A stretch of 33,175 nucleotides of DNA from an uncultured Verrucomicrobiota bacterium (GTDB lineage: Bacteria; Verrucomicrobiota; Verrucomicrobiia; Limisphaerales; UBA9464). The number at the start of each line of letters is the position of its first letter. Position 1 is the first letter of the stretch. Position numbers and translations under genes: made by a program. The notes under the pieces were generated by a model, which was given only the letters and a program-made list of their open reading frames with translations, had not been told where the DNA came from and ran no database searches. This document shows, piece by piece, positions 8,706 to 17,058 of this stretch. The DNA lies in the NCBI GenBank assembly GCA_903842505.1, contig CAIMMI010000311.1:1-33175 (forward strand), given 5' to 3'.

Positions 8706-9784
8706 AGCCCGTCTTCGTTCCGTTCGCGGTGCCCGTGTTCCTCGTGTTGCTCGTGGTGCTGACGCCGCTGGTGGCGCTCTTCCTTTGGTGGACATGGCGG
8801 ATGAAACAACGGGCGATCGCCCTGTTTGTGCGGTCGCGGCTTCTCGAGCAGTTGACGGTTGGCGTGAGTTTCTGGCGGCAGCAGGTGAAGCGTTGGCTGC
8901 TGGGATTGGCGGTCGTGCTGCTGCTGGCCTCCCTGGCGCGGCCGCTGTGGGGATTTGTCGAGGAGGAGAGTCGGGGTTCGGGCCTCGACATCATTGTATG
9001 CTTCGACGTCTCCCGTTCCATGCTGGCAACCGACCTGAAGCCCACCCGTCTGCAACGCGCGCGGTTGGCCTCCTATGACCTCGTGCGCTACGCCAAGGGC
9101 GATCGACTGGGGTTGGTGGCCTTCGCTGGTTCGTCGTTCCTGCAATGTCCGCTGGCGTTGGATCCGGAGGCATTCCGGCAATCGGTGACGGCGCTGGATA
9201 CGGAGATCATCCCGGAGGCGGGCACGGCACTGGCGGAAGCCATCCGAGAGGCGCGGCAGGGATTCAACAACGAGTCCGGGGCGTCCAAGGCGATCGTGGT
9301 GATGACCGACGGCGAGGATCACGAGCAGGGGGCGGTCGAGGCGGCACGCGAGGCCGCGAAGGACGGGATCCGGGTCTACACGCTGGGGTTGGGTTCGGCC
9401 GCGGGCGAACTGCTCAAGACAACCGATCCGTACGGAAACTCGGTGTTCGTCCGGGACGAGGGCGGGAACGTGGTGAAGAGCCGTTTGAACGAAAGCCTGC
9501 TCCGGGAGATCGCTGAGGCGGGGAAGGGATTCTACCAATCGCTGCAGGATCCCCAGGCCATGCGCATCCTGTATGAGCGTGGGCTGGGGACGTTGCCCAA
9601 GGGTGAATTTGCGGGCGGCAAGGTCCGGCAGGCCCGAGAGCGGTTCCAGTGGCCGCTTGCCCTCGTGGCGGCCTGCCTTCTCTTCGAGTTCCTGTTGCCG
9701 GAGCAGAAGCGGCAACGGGATGTGGCCAAGGAACCGGTCCATGGAAAGCGACCGATAGGCGGCGGAGCGGAGGTGACGTCATGA
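8702..9784 (+). CDS. batB: BatB-like VWA-domain membrane protein
   Basis: A second VWA protein of 360 residues follows batA. It has membrane spans at about 7-31 and 64-80, a VWA domain with DVSRS (102-106), Thr175 in AGTAL and TDG (202-204), so the MIDAS site is intact, and a C-terminal span near 317-334. The ...DLKPTRLQRAR... stretch after the MIDAS is typical of BatB. It starts by ATGA overlap with batA, with GGAGG in the last batA codons as ribosome binding site, and ends by ATGA overlap with the batC-like gene. Paired VWA proteins in Bat systems are believed to form a heteromeric membrane complex. Confidence 0.93.
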   Translation: MKPVFVPFAVPVFLVLLVVLTPLVALFLWWTWRMKQRAIALFVRSRLLEQLTVGVSFWRQQVKRWLLGLAVVLLLASLARPLWGFVEEESRGSGLDIIVCFDVSRSMLATDLKPTRLQRARLASYDLVRYAKGDRLGLVAFAGSSFLQCPLALDPEAFRQSVTALDTEIIPEAGTALAEAIREARQGFNNESGASKAIVVMTDGEDHEQGAVEAAREAAKDGIRVYTLGLGSAAGELLKTTDPYGNSVFVRDEGGNVVKSRLNESLLREIAEAGKGFYQSLQDPQAMRILYERGLGTLPKGEFAGGKVRQARERFQWPLALVAACLLFEFLLPEQKRQRDVAKEPVHGKRPIGGGAEVTS

Positions 9785-10911
9785 AAACATCCAGAGGCTT
9801 CGGGATTCGCATTCGGTGGGTTTTGCCGTGGGCACTGCTGATGTCGGCCGGAGGGGTGATCCGGGCCGAGAAGGCCGCCTCGCCCGAGACCGCGATGCAG
9901 CGGTTGGGCCAGGGCGACGCCGTGGGCGCGCGACGGGATTACGAGGCCCTGTTGGCGAAGCGGCCGGATGACGCGAGGCTGGCGTTCAATGCGGGACTGG
10001 CCGCTTACCGTCATCAGGACTGGGAAGGAGCGTCCCGGCATTTTGAGTCGGCCCTGGGTTCAAGCGACCTTCAGTTGCAGCAGCGGGCCTTCCTGGCACT
10101 GGGCAACTCCCGCTCCCGACAGGGCGAGGCGGCCGAGGAAGTGGCGGACAAGACCCGACTGTGGGAAGACGCCGTGCAGCAATATCAGGCCGCCTTGGGG
10201 CTCGATGCATCGGACACGGATTCGCGCTTCAACCTCGAGGCCGTGCGGGAGCAATTGGCCCGACTCCCGAAGCCAGAGCAGGATCCGAAGGACCCGAAGA
10301 ACCAGAAGGATTCCAAGGACAAGAAAGACTCCAAGGACCAGAAGGATCCCAAGGATCCGAAGTCCCAGGAGGATCAGCAGAAGGACGGTCCGGACGGCAA
10401 GAAGCAGGACGACGGCAAGCCTCAGGATCCGAAGTCCAAGGAGGGTCAGGACGGGAAGCAGCAGGATTCGAAGCAGCAGGGCATGGGCGGACAGGATTCG
10501 AAGAAGGACCCGAAGGACGGGCAGGGCGGGAAGGAAAAGCCGGAGAAGGGAAAGCCGGGAGATCCGGACGGAAAGGATTCCAAGGAACAGCAGAAGCCCG
10601 GCGAGTCCGGCAAGGACGCCAAGCAGGGCAAGGATGCCCAGCGCGGCGAGAAGGGCGAGGAAGGCAAGGATGGGCAATCCGGGGAAGCGGGCGAAGACGG
10701 GCAGTCGCGTCCGGGGCAGCCTGGAACGGCGGGCCGCGGACAGCCCGGACGGGATCCGGGGGAAGACTCGGCGGACGGGCGGATGGCGGTGCGGTTTGCC
10801 GAGCGGTTGCTGGATGGTCACAAGCAGGACGAAAAGGCCTTGATCTGGCGTCCGGCGACGCAGGCGCGTGAACCGCAGCGTGGGGCGGATGGACGTCGGA
10901 AGACCTGGTGA
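9781..10911 (+). CDS. batC: BatC-like TPR protein with long Lys/Asp/Gln/Gly-rich tail
   Basis: The 376-residue product has a signal peptide (about 1-30), two to three TPR repeats (about 36-155; FNAGLAAYRHQDWEGASRHF is one), and then a low-complexity region at about 160-335 made of KD, KDPK, DSK, GQDGK and similar runs. The last 40 residues return to normal composition and hold RFAERLLDGHKQDEKAL, matching the short conserved helix that ends many BatC-type proteins. This suggests a periplasmic TPR adaptor that presents its C-terminal helix to the VWA partners. The open frame extends 44 codons upstream, but ATG at 9781 is chosen for the ATGA overlap with batB and the signal peptide. The low-complexity DNA is internally repetitive and may vary in length between strains. 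Confidence 0.85.
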   Translation: MKTSRGFGIRIRWVLPWALLMSAGGVIRAEKAASPETAMQRLGQGDAVGARRDYEALLAKRPDDARLAFNAGLAAYRHQDWEGASRHFESALGSSDLQLQQRAFLALGNSRSRQGEAAEEVADKTRLWEDAVQQYQAALGLDASDTDSRFNLEAVREQLARLPKPEQDPKDPKNQKDSKDKKDSKDQKDPKDPKSQEDQQKDGPDGKKQDDGKPQDPKSKEGQDGKQQDSKQQGMGGQDSKKDPKDGQGGKEKPEKGKPGDPDGKDSKEQQKPGESGKDAKQGKDAQRGEKGEEGKDGQSGEAGEDGQSRPGQPGTAGRGQPGRDPGEDSADGRMAVRFAERLLDGHKQDEKALIWRPATQAREPQRGADGRRKTW

Positions 10912-10923
10912 GGGTGCAGGGAC

Positions 10924-12702
10924 ATGAGGATTCGACGCGACATTTGGAGGGTTGGGCGGTTGGGGATGCCGGGGTTCCTGGTGATCCTGCTGCTGTTGGC
11001 GCAGACGTTGGCCGGGGCGGAGGCCCGCTTGATCCTGGATCGGGAGAGGATGGAGTTCGGTGAGACACTGGGATTCCAGGTGGTGGTGGAGGGAACCCAG
11101 CGGACGGCGCAACCGGTGCTGCCGACGATGCCCGGTATCCGATCCCAGTATCTGGGGCCGACGAGCCAGATGGAGAGCATCAATGGACAGACCACGGTGA
11201 AGGTCGTCCATCGGTTCGTCCTGAAGCCGGACACGACCAACGACGTGGTGATTCCGCCGATCTCGGTGCGGACGGGGAACCAGACGTTGATGACGCAGGA
11301 GGGACGGGTTCGGGTGCTGCCGTTCGAAAGCCATGAAGAGCCCGTGTGGATGAAGTTGGTGGTCGACCGGGATGAGGTCGTGGTCGGGGACATGTTCCCG
11401 GTGGAGTTGCATCTCTATTTCCAGCAGATCCGGGATCCGTCGGCGCCGCGCTTCGACCTCGATGGGTTCGTGTTGGGACGGAGTTCGCAGCCGAGTCAGG
11501 CGGCAACGCAGCGCGGGGACCAGGCCTGGAGCCTGGTCATCTGGAAGTTCGCCGTGACGGCGACCAAGCCGGGTGAACTGAAGGTGGGCCCTGCGGAGGT
11601 GGACCTGACCCTGTTGCTCGGCACGGCGCCCCGTCGCCCGGGTTCGTTGATGGATGACTTCTTCGGGCCGCCCCGCGAAGCCCGCCGGATGACGGTGAAA
11701 AGCCCGGTGCAGGCGCTGAAGGCGATCGCCCCGCCGTCGGTGGGTCGTCCCGCCGGATATGCTGGAGCGGTGGGAAGGTTCCGGATGGCAGCCGCCGCAT
11801 CGCCCACCGAGTTGACGGTTGGGGATCCGACGACTGTCCGGTTGACGGTTCAGGGAGAGGGCGGGATTGAGCGACTGGATCTGGGGCCGTGGCCGGAGGA
11901 TCCGTCGTACCGGGTGTATCCGGGGACGAATGGATTCCAGCCGGCGGATGCGCTTGGGTTGAGCGGCGTGAAGACCATCGAGTACGTGCTCGTTCCGGAA
12001 CGGCCGGGGAAGCTGCGGATCCTGATGCCGCCTTTGGTTTACTTCGATCCCGAGACCCGCCGATACGAAACGGCGAAGGCTTCCGACCTTGAGTTGACGG
12101 TCAGGCCCGCGGCCGGTTCGACGGTGCCGACTGGCACGAATGGCATTGCAGGGGGCGGCGGCGGTACGGGAACCAACGGCCCGACCTTGGCCGGTGCGGC
12201 GCCGATCGTGGAATGGCGCTCCGTCGACGGTGGACGGCCGTTGTTGGGCACGGGATGGGCAAGGCGGGGATTGGTGGGTGGCGTGTTTGCCCTGCCTTGG
12301 GTGGCGTGGCTCGGGTGGGCGATCGCCGGGTACGTCCGCCGGGTTCGGGCGGCGCGTCCGGCGCGTCCTGTCCGGGAGCTGTGGCTGCGCGAGAGTCGGA
12401 CCCTGTCCGCCGGACCGGCGGCATCGGATCCGGGTGCCGAGCTGTCCGGACTGTCCCGGGCGGTGCGCTGCTGGATCGGGTGGTATCTCGACTGTTCGCC
12501 GGACGGCATCACGTCGGGAATCGTGGATGGGGAGTTGGTGCGCCGGGGATTGGGTGAGGAACACTGCGAAGCCTTGAGGCGCTGGTTCGCGCAGTACGAG
12601 GCGCTGCGATTCGCTCCCGGGAACGTAGCCGGACTGTCCGAGTTCCGGCGGGAGACCCTCGGATTGCTGGGTCGCCTTCAGGAAACGGAGGGACGCTCGT
12701 GA
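10924..12702 (+). CDS. batD: BatD-like protein (oxygen-tolerance family)
   Basis: The product has 592 residues: a signal peptide (about 1-31) followed by beta-sandwich repeats. ARLILDRERMEFGETLGFQV and, later, ATKPGELKVGPAEVDL and RPGKLRILMPPLVYFD are typical of the BatD family. A Gly/Thr-rich linker (about 400-420) leads to a membrane span near 440-470 (GGVFALPWVAWLGWAIAGYV) and a helical cytosolic tail. BatD is thought to be a large periplasmic scaffold of the Bat complex. It begins 12 bases after the batC-like gene and its stop overlaps the next gene as GTGA. Length is within the family range. Confidence 0.9.
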   Translation: MRIRRDIWRVGRLGMPGFLVILLLLAQTLAGAEARLILDRERMEFGETLGFQVVVEGTQRTAQPVLPTMPGIRSQYLGPTSQMESINGQTTVKVVHRFVLKPDTTNDVVIPPISVRTGNQTLMTQEGRVRVLPFESHEEPVWMKLVVDRDEVVVGDMFPVELHLYFQQIRDPSAPRFDLDGFVLGRSSQPSQAATQRGDQAWSLVIWKFAVTATKPGELKVGPAEVDLTLLLGTAPRRPGSLMDDFFGPPREARRMTVKSPVQALKAIAPPSVGRPAGYAGAVGRFRMAAAASPTELTVGDPTTVRLTVQGEGGIERLDLGPWPEDPSYRVYPGTNGFQPADALGLSGVKTIEYVLVPERPGKLRILMPPLVYFDPETRRYETAKASDLELTVRPAAGSTVPTGTNGIAGGGGGTGTNGPTLAGAAPIVEWRSVDGGRPLLGTGWARRGLVGGVFALPWVAWLGWAIAGYVRRVRAARPARPVRELWLRESRTLSAGPAASDPGAELSGLSRAVRCWIGWYLDCSPDGITSGIVDGELVRRGLGEEHCEALRRWFAQYEALRFAPGNVAGLSEFRRETLGLLGRLQETEGRS

Positions 12703-13439
12703 ATGGATTTTTGGGAACGATCGGGCGAATCGGGTTTGGCCTGGGCCTGGTCTGCCTCCTGATCGCCGGAGGAAAGAGGGCGCAGGCTGCGGCGACGATC
12801 GACGAGGCCGGGAAACTCTTCGCGATCGGCCGGCCAGCCGAGGCAGCCAGCGCGCTGGAACGGACGCTGCGGACGAACGCCTTGTCCGCCGATCTCTGGT
12901 TCAACCTCGGCCAGGCCCGGTTGCAGGCGGGCGAACCGGGCCGGGCTATGGCGGCCTTCCGCCGGGGACACCAGCTTTCACCCCGGGACGGCGGGATCCG
13001 GGCCGCGATGGAACAATTGCGGCAGAAGGTTGGAACCTCGGGCCCGCATCCGTTGGCGATGCTGACCGGTTGGTTGAGGGACGAGGAATGGGCGGTGCTG
13101 GGCCTGCTGGCGACGGCGGGATTTGGGGGAGTGCTGGCGCGGCGGTTGATCCGTCCGGAGGCGGCCGGAAGCCGGTGGTTGGTGGTGGCGGCCGTGCAGA
13201 TCTTCCTCGTGGCCGGATGGGGTGCGGCGTGGCTTGGCCGGGGACTTTCGGCCAATGCGGTCGTGGTGCAGCGGGACCTGTCGGTCGTGCAGGCACCGGT
13301 CCCGGAGGCGCGCTCGATCGGCACCCTGGCCGAGGGGGTGGAGGTTCGGGTGCTCCGGCAGCATGGGGCCTGGGCGGAGGTAGAGGTCGATGGGCGTCGG
13401 GCCGGCTGGATTCCGCGTTCGGCGATGACGCCGGATTGA
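12699..13439 (+). CDS. BatE-like TPR and SH3-type protein
   Basis: The 246-residue product has a signal peptide (about 1-30), a TPR pair (about 33-105; DLWFNLGQARLQAGEPGRAM), two membrane spans (about 127-147 and 160-181) and a C-terminal bacterial SH3-like domain (about 185-246) ending in GAWAEVEVDGRRAGWIP. TPR plus SH3 is the usual make-up of BatE, the last member of the Bat set. GTG at 12699 overlaps the batD stop (GTGA) and has GGAGG at 12687-12691. A 34-base gap then separates it from the first CNNM gene. SH3b domains often bind peptide or glycan ligands in the envelope; no ligand can be named. Confidence 0.8.
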   Translation: MNGFLGTIGRIGFGLGLVCLLIAGGKRAQAAATIDEAGKLFAIGRPAEAASALERTLRTNALSADLWFNLGQARLQAGEPGRAMAAFRRGHQLSPRDGGIRAAMEQLRQKVGTSGPHPLAMLTGWLRDEEWAVLGLLATAGFGGVLARRLIRPEAAGSRWLVVAAVQIFLVAGWGAAWLGRGLSANAVVVQRDLSVVQAPVPEARSIGTLAEGVEVRVLRQHGAWAEVEVDGRRAGWIPRSAMTPD

Positions 13440-13473
13440 TTCGGGCGGGATCTGTCGGGATAGTCAGCCGGTC

Positions 13474-14721
13474 TTGGAACTTTCGTTCACCACTGCCATC
13501 CCGCTGTTCCTGCTGGCCGCTGCCGCGAGCTTCTTCTTCGCGTTGGCGGAATCGGCATTGTTCTCGTTGGGACGTTGGCGGGCGCGGCGGTTGGTGGAGT
13601 CGGATCCGGTGCGGGGGGCGGTGGTGGTGCGGTTGCTGGACAATTCACCGGACCTGCTTTCGACGCTGGTGATGGGCAACGCGACCGCGAACCTGTTGCT
13701 GGTGGTGCTGGGGTTGACGTCGGCGGTGGCGGGCGGATGGCCAACGGTTCTGTCGGCGTTGTGTGTGCTGGGGGTGACGCTGTTCCTGTGCGAGGTGACG
13801 CCCAAGGCACTGGGGGTGCGCCAGCCGGACCTGTGGGCGATGCGCGTGGCGCGACCGCTGTCGGTCCTGATGCGGGTGACCGGGCCGGTCCATCGGGCGG
13901 CGCAACGGTTGGTCGATGGGATCATCGGATTGCTGACGCCCAAGACCGTGAAAGCGCACACGGTATGGTCGGACGAGGAGTACGCCGAGTTGGTGGATCT
14001 CGCGCACCAGCAGGGAACGCTGGCGGAGATGGAGAAGGAGATCCTGCTGCAATTGCTGAGCCTGGATCGTCGGGCGGCCCGGGACGTGATGCGACCGCGC
14101 GGCGAGATGGTGATGGTGGCGGACGATGCGACGCTGGAGGAGATGCTGGATGTGGCGCGGCGCTCGCGGAGGCATCGCCTGCCGTTGTATGACGAGACCC
14201 CGGACACGATCGTGGGCATCCTGAACACGCGAACGCTGTTGTTGTCGCCGGACGCGGACTTGTCGGAGGCGATCGAGTTTCCCTCGTTTGTGCCGGAGAG
14301 CATGAACCTCTTGCAGTTGTTCGAGGCGTTGCAGCGGCAGAAGCGCGGTATGGCGATCGTGGTGGACGAATTTGGAGGTGTGGCCGGGATGGTGACGCTG
14401 GAAGATATCTTCGAGCAGGTGGTGGGGCGGATCCGACCGGAGGTGGAAGAGCCTGGGTTCGTGAGCGAGCGGTTGGGCGACGGGCGCTGGCGGGTGGCTG
14501 GAGCGATGCGCCTGGAGGATTTGCGACGGCAGTGCCCGCAGTTGGGTGAAGTCTTGGAAGTGGACACGGTGGGCGGTTGGGTGGTGAAGCTGGCGGAGGT
14601 GGTTCCGCCGGCGGGAGCGAGCTTCACGAACCGCGGGATCCGGCTGACGGTGCAGGAGGCGGACGAGCGCCGGGTACGCGAGGTTCTGGTCGAGGTGGTG
14701 GGGAAGGGAGGTGCCGCGTGA
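13474..14721 (+). CDS. CNNM/CorC-type transporter with CBS pair (copy 1)
   Basis: The 415-residue product has the three-part architecture of the HlyC/CorC (CNNM) family: an N-terminal DUF21/CNNM membrane domain (about 1-150, with MGNATANLLLVVLGL), a pair of CBS domains (about 205-320, opening with DVMRPRGEM and including AIVVDEFGGVAGMVTLEDIF), and a CorC_HlyC C-terminal domain (about 330-412). CNNM proteins are linked to Mg2+/Co2+ transport; some are Na+-coupled Mg2+ exporters. TTG at 13474 is the only start in the frame near the conserved N-terminus, with no strong ribosome binding site. It is the first of three related genes and overlaps the second by GTGA. The exact ion is inferred from family only. 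Confidence 0.9.
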   Translation: MELSFTTAIPLFLLAAAASFFFALAESALFSLGRWRARRLVESDPVRGAVVVRLLDNSPDLLSTLVMGNATANLLLVVLGLTSAVAGGWPTVLSALCVLGVTLFLCEVTPKALGVRQPDLWAMRVARPLSVLMRVTGPVHRAAQRLVDGIIGLLTPKTVKAHTVWSDEEYAELVDLAHQQGTLAEMEKEILLQLLSLDRRAARDVMRPRGEMVMVADDATLEEMLDVARRSRRHRLPLYDETPDTIVGILNTRTLLLSPDADLSEAIEFPSFVPESMNLLQLFEALQRQKRGMAIVVDEFGGVAGMVTLEDIFEQVVGRIRPEVEEPGFVSERLGDGRWRVAGAMRLEDLRRQCPQLGEVLEVDTVGGWVVKLAEVVPPAGASFTNRGIRLTVQEADERRVREVLVEVVGKGGAA

Positions 14722-15719
14722 GTCCGTGGGTGCAGTGGCTCTCGGTGGGTGCGTGGCTGATGCTGTCGTTCTTCATGTCGGGCATGGAGGCGGGCGTGCA
14801 GGTCCTGAGTCCGTTGCGTATCCGGCAGTGGGTTCGAACCGGCAAGCCGGGGGCGCGGGGATTGCAGAAGTACCTGGACAAGCCGGAGAACTTCCTCTGG
14901 ACGATCCTGGTTGGAAACACGCTGGCGAACTTCTCGGCGGTCGCGCTGCTGGTGGCGGACCTGCAGGGACGCTTTGCGGGGCGGCCGTGGCCGTTCTGGT
15001 CGTGTGTGCTCGGGTTGTTTGCGGGGTTGTACGTGTTCTGCGACCTCCTGCCGAAGACGTTGTTCCGGAGGTTTCCCAACCGGTTGTGCCTGCAGTTGGT
15101 CCTGCCGTTCCAGGCAGTGCATTTTGCGCTGCGTCCGTTGGTGGGAGTTGCCGAGTGGTTCGCACGGCTGCTGCTGCAGATCACGCGGGGCTCCCAGTTC
15201 ACAGGGCGGCTTTTCGGCAACCGGGATGAATTCCGGGCGCTGATGCAGGATGCGGAGGGATCCTTGACCTCCACGGAACGGAAGCTGATCAACCGGGTCC
15301 TCGATCTCCAGAACGCGACTCTGGCGCGGTTGGCCCGGCCGCTGGAGTCGGCGGTCACGATCGACGTGGACGCGCCGGTGGAGCGGGCGTTGGTGCTGTG
15401 CCGGGAGAGTGGCGTCTCGCGACTCCCCGTCTGGCAGGGCGCTGGGGCCAGTCGACGGATTGCGGGGGTGGTGCTGCTGGCGGACCTGCTCTACCGGACG
15501 GAGGCGGCTTCGGGAAATGTGGGACGGCATCTGCGTCCAGCGGTCTTCCTGGATGAAGGACTGCGGCTCGATGAGGCGTTGAAGCGGTTGCAGCGAAGCG
15601 GTGGTCAATTTGCGATCGTGGTGGGCGAACGGGGAGAGGAGCGGGGATTGATCACGCTCTGGGACATCCTTCGGGCGTTGTTCGAGGAAGGGCGCACGGC
15701 GGGAGGGGAGACACGATGA
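14718..15719 (+). CDS. CNNM-type membrane protein with CBS pair, no CorC tail (copy 2)
   Basis: The 333-residue product has a CNNM/DUF21 membrane domain (about 1-170; MSGMEAGVQVLSPLRIRQWV, NTLANFSAVALLV) and a CBS pair (about 210-325). The C-terminal CorC_HlyC domain present in its two neighbours is absent: the protein stops about eight residues after the last CBS motif (RGLITLWDILRALF). The stop is clean and followed at once by the next gene, so this looks like a real short form and not a frameshift. GTG at 14718 has a GGGAGG site six bases upstream and overlaps the preceding stop (GTGA). A regulatory or heteromeric partner role is a guess. Confidence 0.87.
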   Translation: MSPWVQWLSVGAWLMLSFFMSGMEAGVQVLSPLRIRQWVRTGKPGARGLQKYLDKPENFLWTILVGNTLANFSAVALLVADLQGRFAGRPWPFWSCVLGLFAGLYVFCDLLPKTLFRRFPNRLCLQLVLPFQAVHFALRPLVGVAEWFARLLLQITRGSQFTGRLFGNRDEFRALMQDAEGSLTSTERKLINRVLDLQNATLARLARPLESAVTIDVDAPVERALVLCRESGVSRLPVWQGAGASRRIAGVVLLADLLYRTEAASGNVGRHLRPAVFLDEGLRLDEALKRLQRSGGQFAIVVGERGEERGLITLWDILRALFEEGRTAGGETR

Positions 15720-17053
15720 ACGATCCTTGGTCCATCGTACTCAAGCTGACTGCCGTGCTGGCGTTGGTGGGTTTGAACGGATTCTTCGTCGCGGCGGAGT
15801 TCGCGCTGGTGAAGATCCGGTCGACGCAACTGGCTCCGCTGGCGGCCAGGGGAAACCGACGCGCGCGGTTGGCGCGGCACATCCTCGGCAACCTGGATCC
15901 GTACCTGTCGGCGTGTCAGTTGGGCATCACGCTGGCGAGCCTGGCCTTGGGATGGATCGGCGAACCGGCGTTCGTGGCGATGATGGAGCCACTGCTGGAC
16001 CTGTTGCACGTGACGTCCGAAAAGGTCCGTCATGTGGTGGCGTTCGTGGTGGGCTATTCGGCGATCACCTTCCTGCACATCGTGGTGGGTGAACAGGCAC
16101 CGAAGTTTCTGGCGATCAAACGGCCATTGCCGGCGTCGCTGTGGGTGGTGTGGCCCTTGCAGCTGTTCTTCTGGATTTCCTATCCGTTCATCTGGCTGCT
16201 GAACGTCGCGTCGCTGCGGGTGCTGCACTGGATGGGCATCGAGGCGTCGTCCGAGCACGGTGGAGAGCACTCGGAGGAGGAGTTGCGGTTGATGCTCTCC
16301 GGGGCGGGACACGCCGATGGGGAATCCAGCCTGGGGCGCGACCTGGTGCTGAATGCCTTCGACCTGCGTCGGCGGGTAGTGCGTGAAGTGATGACGCCCC
16401 GCAAGGACATCGTGGTGCTGAGTACATCGGAGCCGATTGCTGAGTGCCTGCGCACGGCAGAGCAGACGCGCTTCTCGCGGTTTCCGCTCGCGGAGGTGGG
16501 TGATGTGGACCGGACGCGGGGCGTGATCCACTTCAAGGACCTGATGGCGGCGCGCGAGCGTGCGAAAGAGGGAGCGGACCTGATTTCCGCGGCGCGGCCG
16601 TTGATCTATCTGCCGCCCACGGCGCGACTGGAGACGGCGTTGCGACTGTTCCTGGAGCGGAAGTCGCACCTGGCGATCGTGGTCGATGAGTACGGTGGCA
16701 CGGTGGGTCTGGTGACGTTGGAGAACGTGCTGGAGGAGTTGGTGGGGCAGATCCAGGACGAGTTCGATCACGAGAAACCCCGCCTGGTTGTGAAGGCGGA
16801 AGGTGTCTGGGAACTGGATGGCGCACTGCCGCTGTTCGAGTTGTCGGAATTGACGGGTGAGAAGCTCGACGACTCGGAGGTCACGACCGTGAGTGGTTGG
16901 GTGACGCAGCAGTTGGGCGGATTCCCGCGCCGGGGTGGACGGCTGGAATTTGCCGGCCACGAACTGCTCGTGGACACCCTGGACGGTCTGAGGGTGTCGA
17001 GGCTGACGTTGCGACGGTTGCCAGCAGTTCAGGTTGGCAAGCCCGCCGAGTGA
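15716..17053 (+). CDS. CNNM/CorC-type transporter with CBS pair (copy 3)
   Basis: The 445-residue product is a full-length family member: CNNM membrane domain (about 1-190) with LNGFFVAAEFALVKIRSTQL and LSACQLGITLASLALGWIG, CBS pair (about 224-345; EVMTPRKDIVVL and AIVVDEYGGTVGLVTLENVL), and a CorC_HlyC domain (about 360-435). It is the most typical of the three and resembles the YfjD/YhdP/TlyC-like hemolysin-annotated proteins, an annotation that is misleading since the family is tied to divalent cation handling. ATG at 15716 overlaps the stop of copy 2 (ATGA). The gene ends five bases from the convergent lpxB stop. Confidence 0.93.
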   Translation: MNDPWSIVLKLTAVLALVGLNGFFVAAEFALVKIRSTQLAPLAARGNRRARLARHILGNLDPYLSACQLGITLASLALGWIGEPAFVAMMEPLLDLLHVTSEKVRHVVAFVVGYSAITFLHIVVGEQAPKFLAIKRPLPASLWVVWPLQLFFWISYPFIWLLNVASLRVLHWMGIEASSEHGGEHSEEELRLMLSGAGHADGESSLGRDLVLNAFDLRRRVVREVMTPRKDIVVLSTSEPIAECLRTAEQTRFSRFPLAEVGDVDRTRGVIHFKDLMAARERAKEGADLISAARPLIYLPPTARLETALRLFLERKSHLAIVVDEYGGTVGLVTLENVLEELVGQIQDEFDHEKPRLVVKAEGVWELDGALPLFELSELTGEKLDDSEVTTVSGWVTQQLGGFPRRGGRLEFAGHELLVDTLDGLRVSRLTLRRLPAVQVGKPAE

Positions 17054-17058
17054 GAGGC

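Noticed and set aside
5343-8795. An 1,150-codon open frame on the minus strand opposite moxR, DUF58, batA
   Set aside because: It is antisense to well-supported genes, and its translation is Arg/Pro/His-rich low-information sequence. Such frames stay open because high-G+C codon bias on the coding strand removes stops in one antisense frame.
10060-12564. An 834-codon antisense open frame opposite the batC-like and batD genes
   Set aside because: Leu/Arg/Pro-rich with no domain; mirrors the low-complexity batC tail and third-position bias.
15716-17053. Hemolysin activity for the CNNM/CorC proteins
   Set aside because: The hemolysin label comes from an old family name; the CNNM, CBS and CorC domains point to divalent-cation handling, and no toxin feature is seen.
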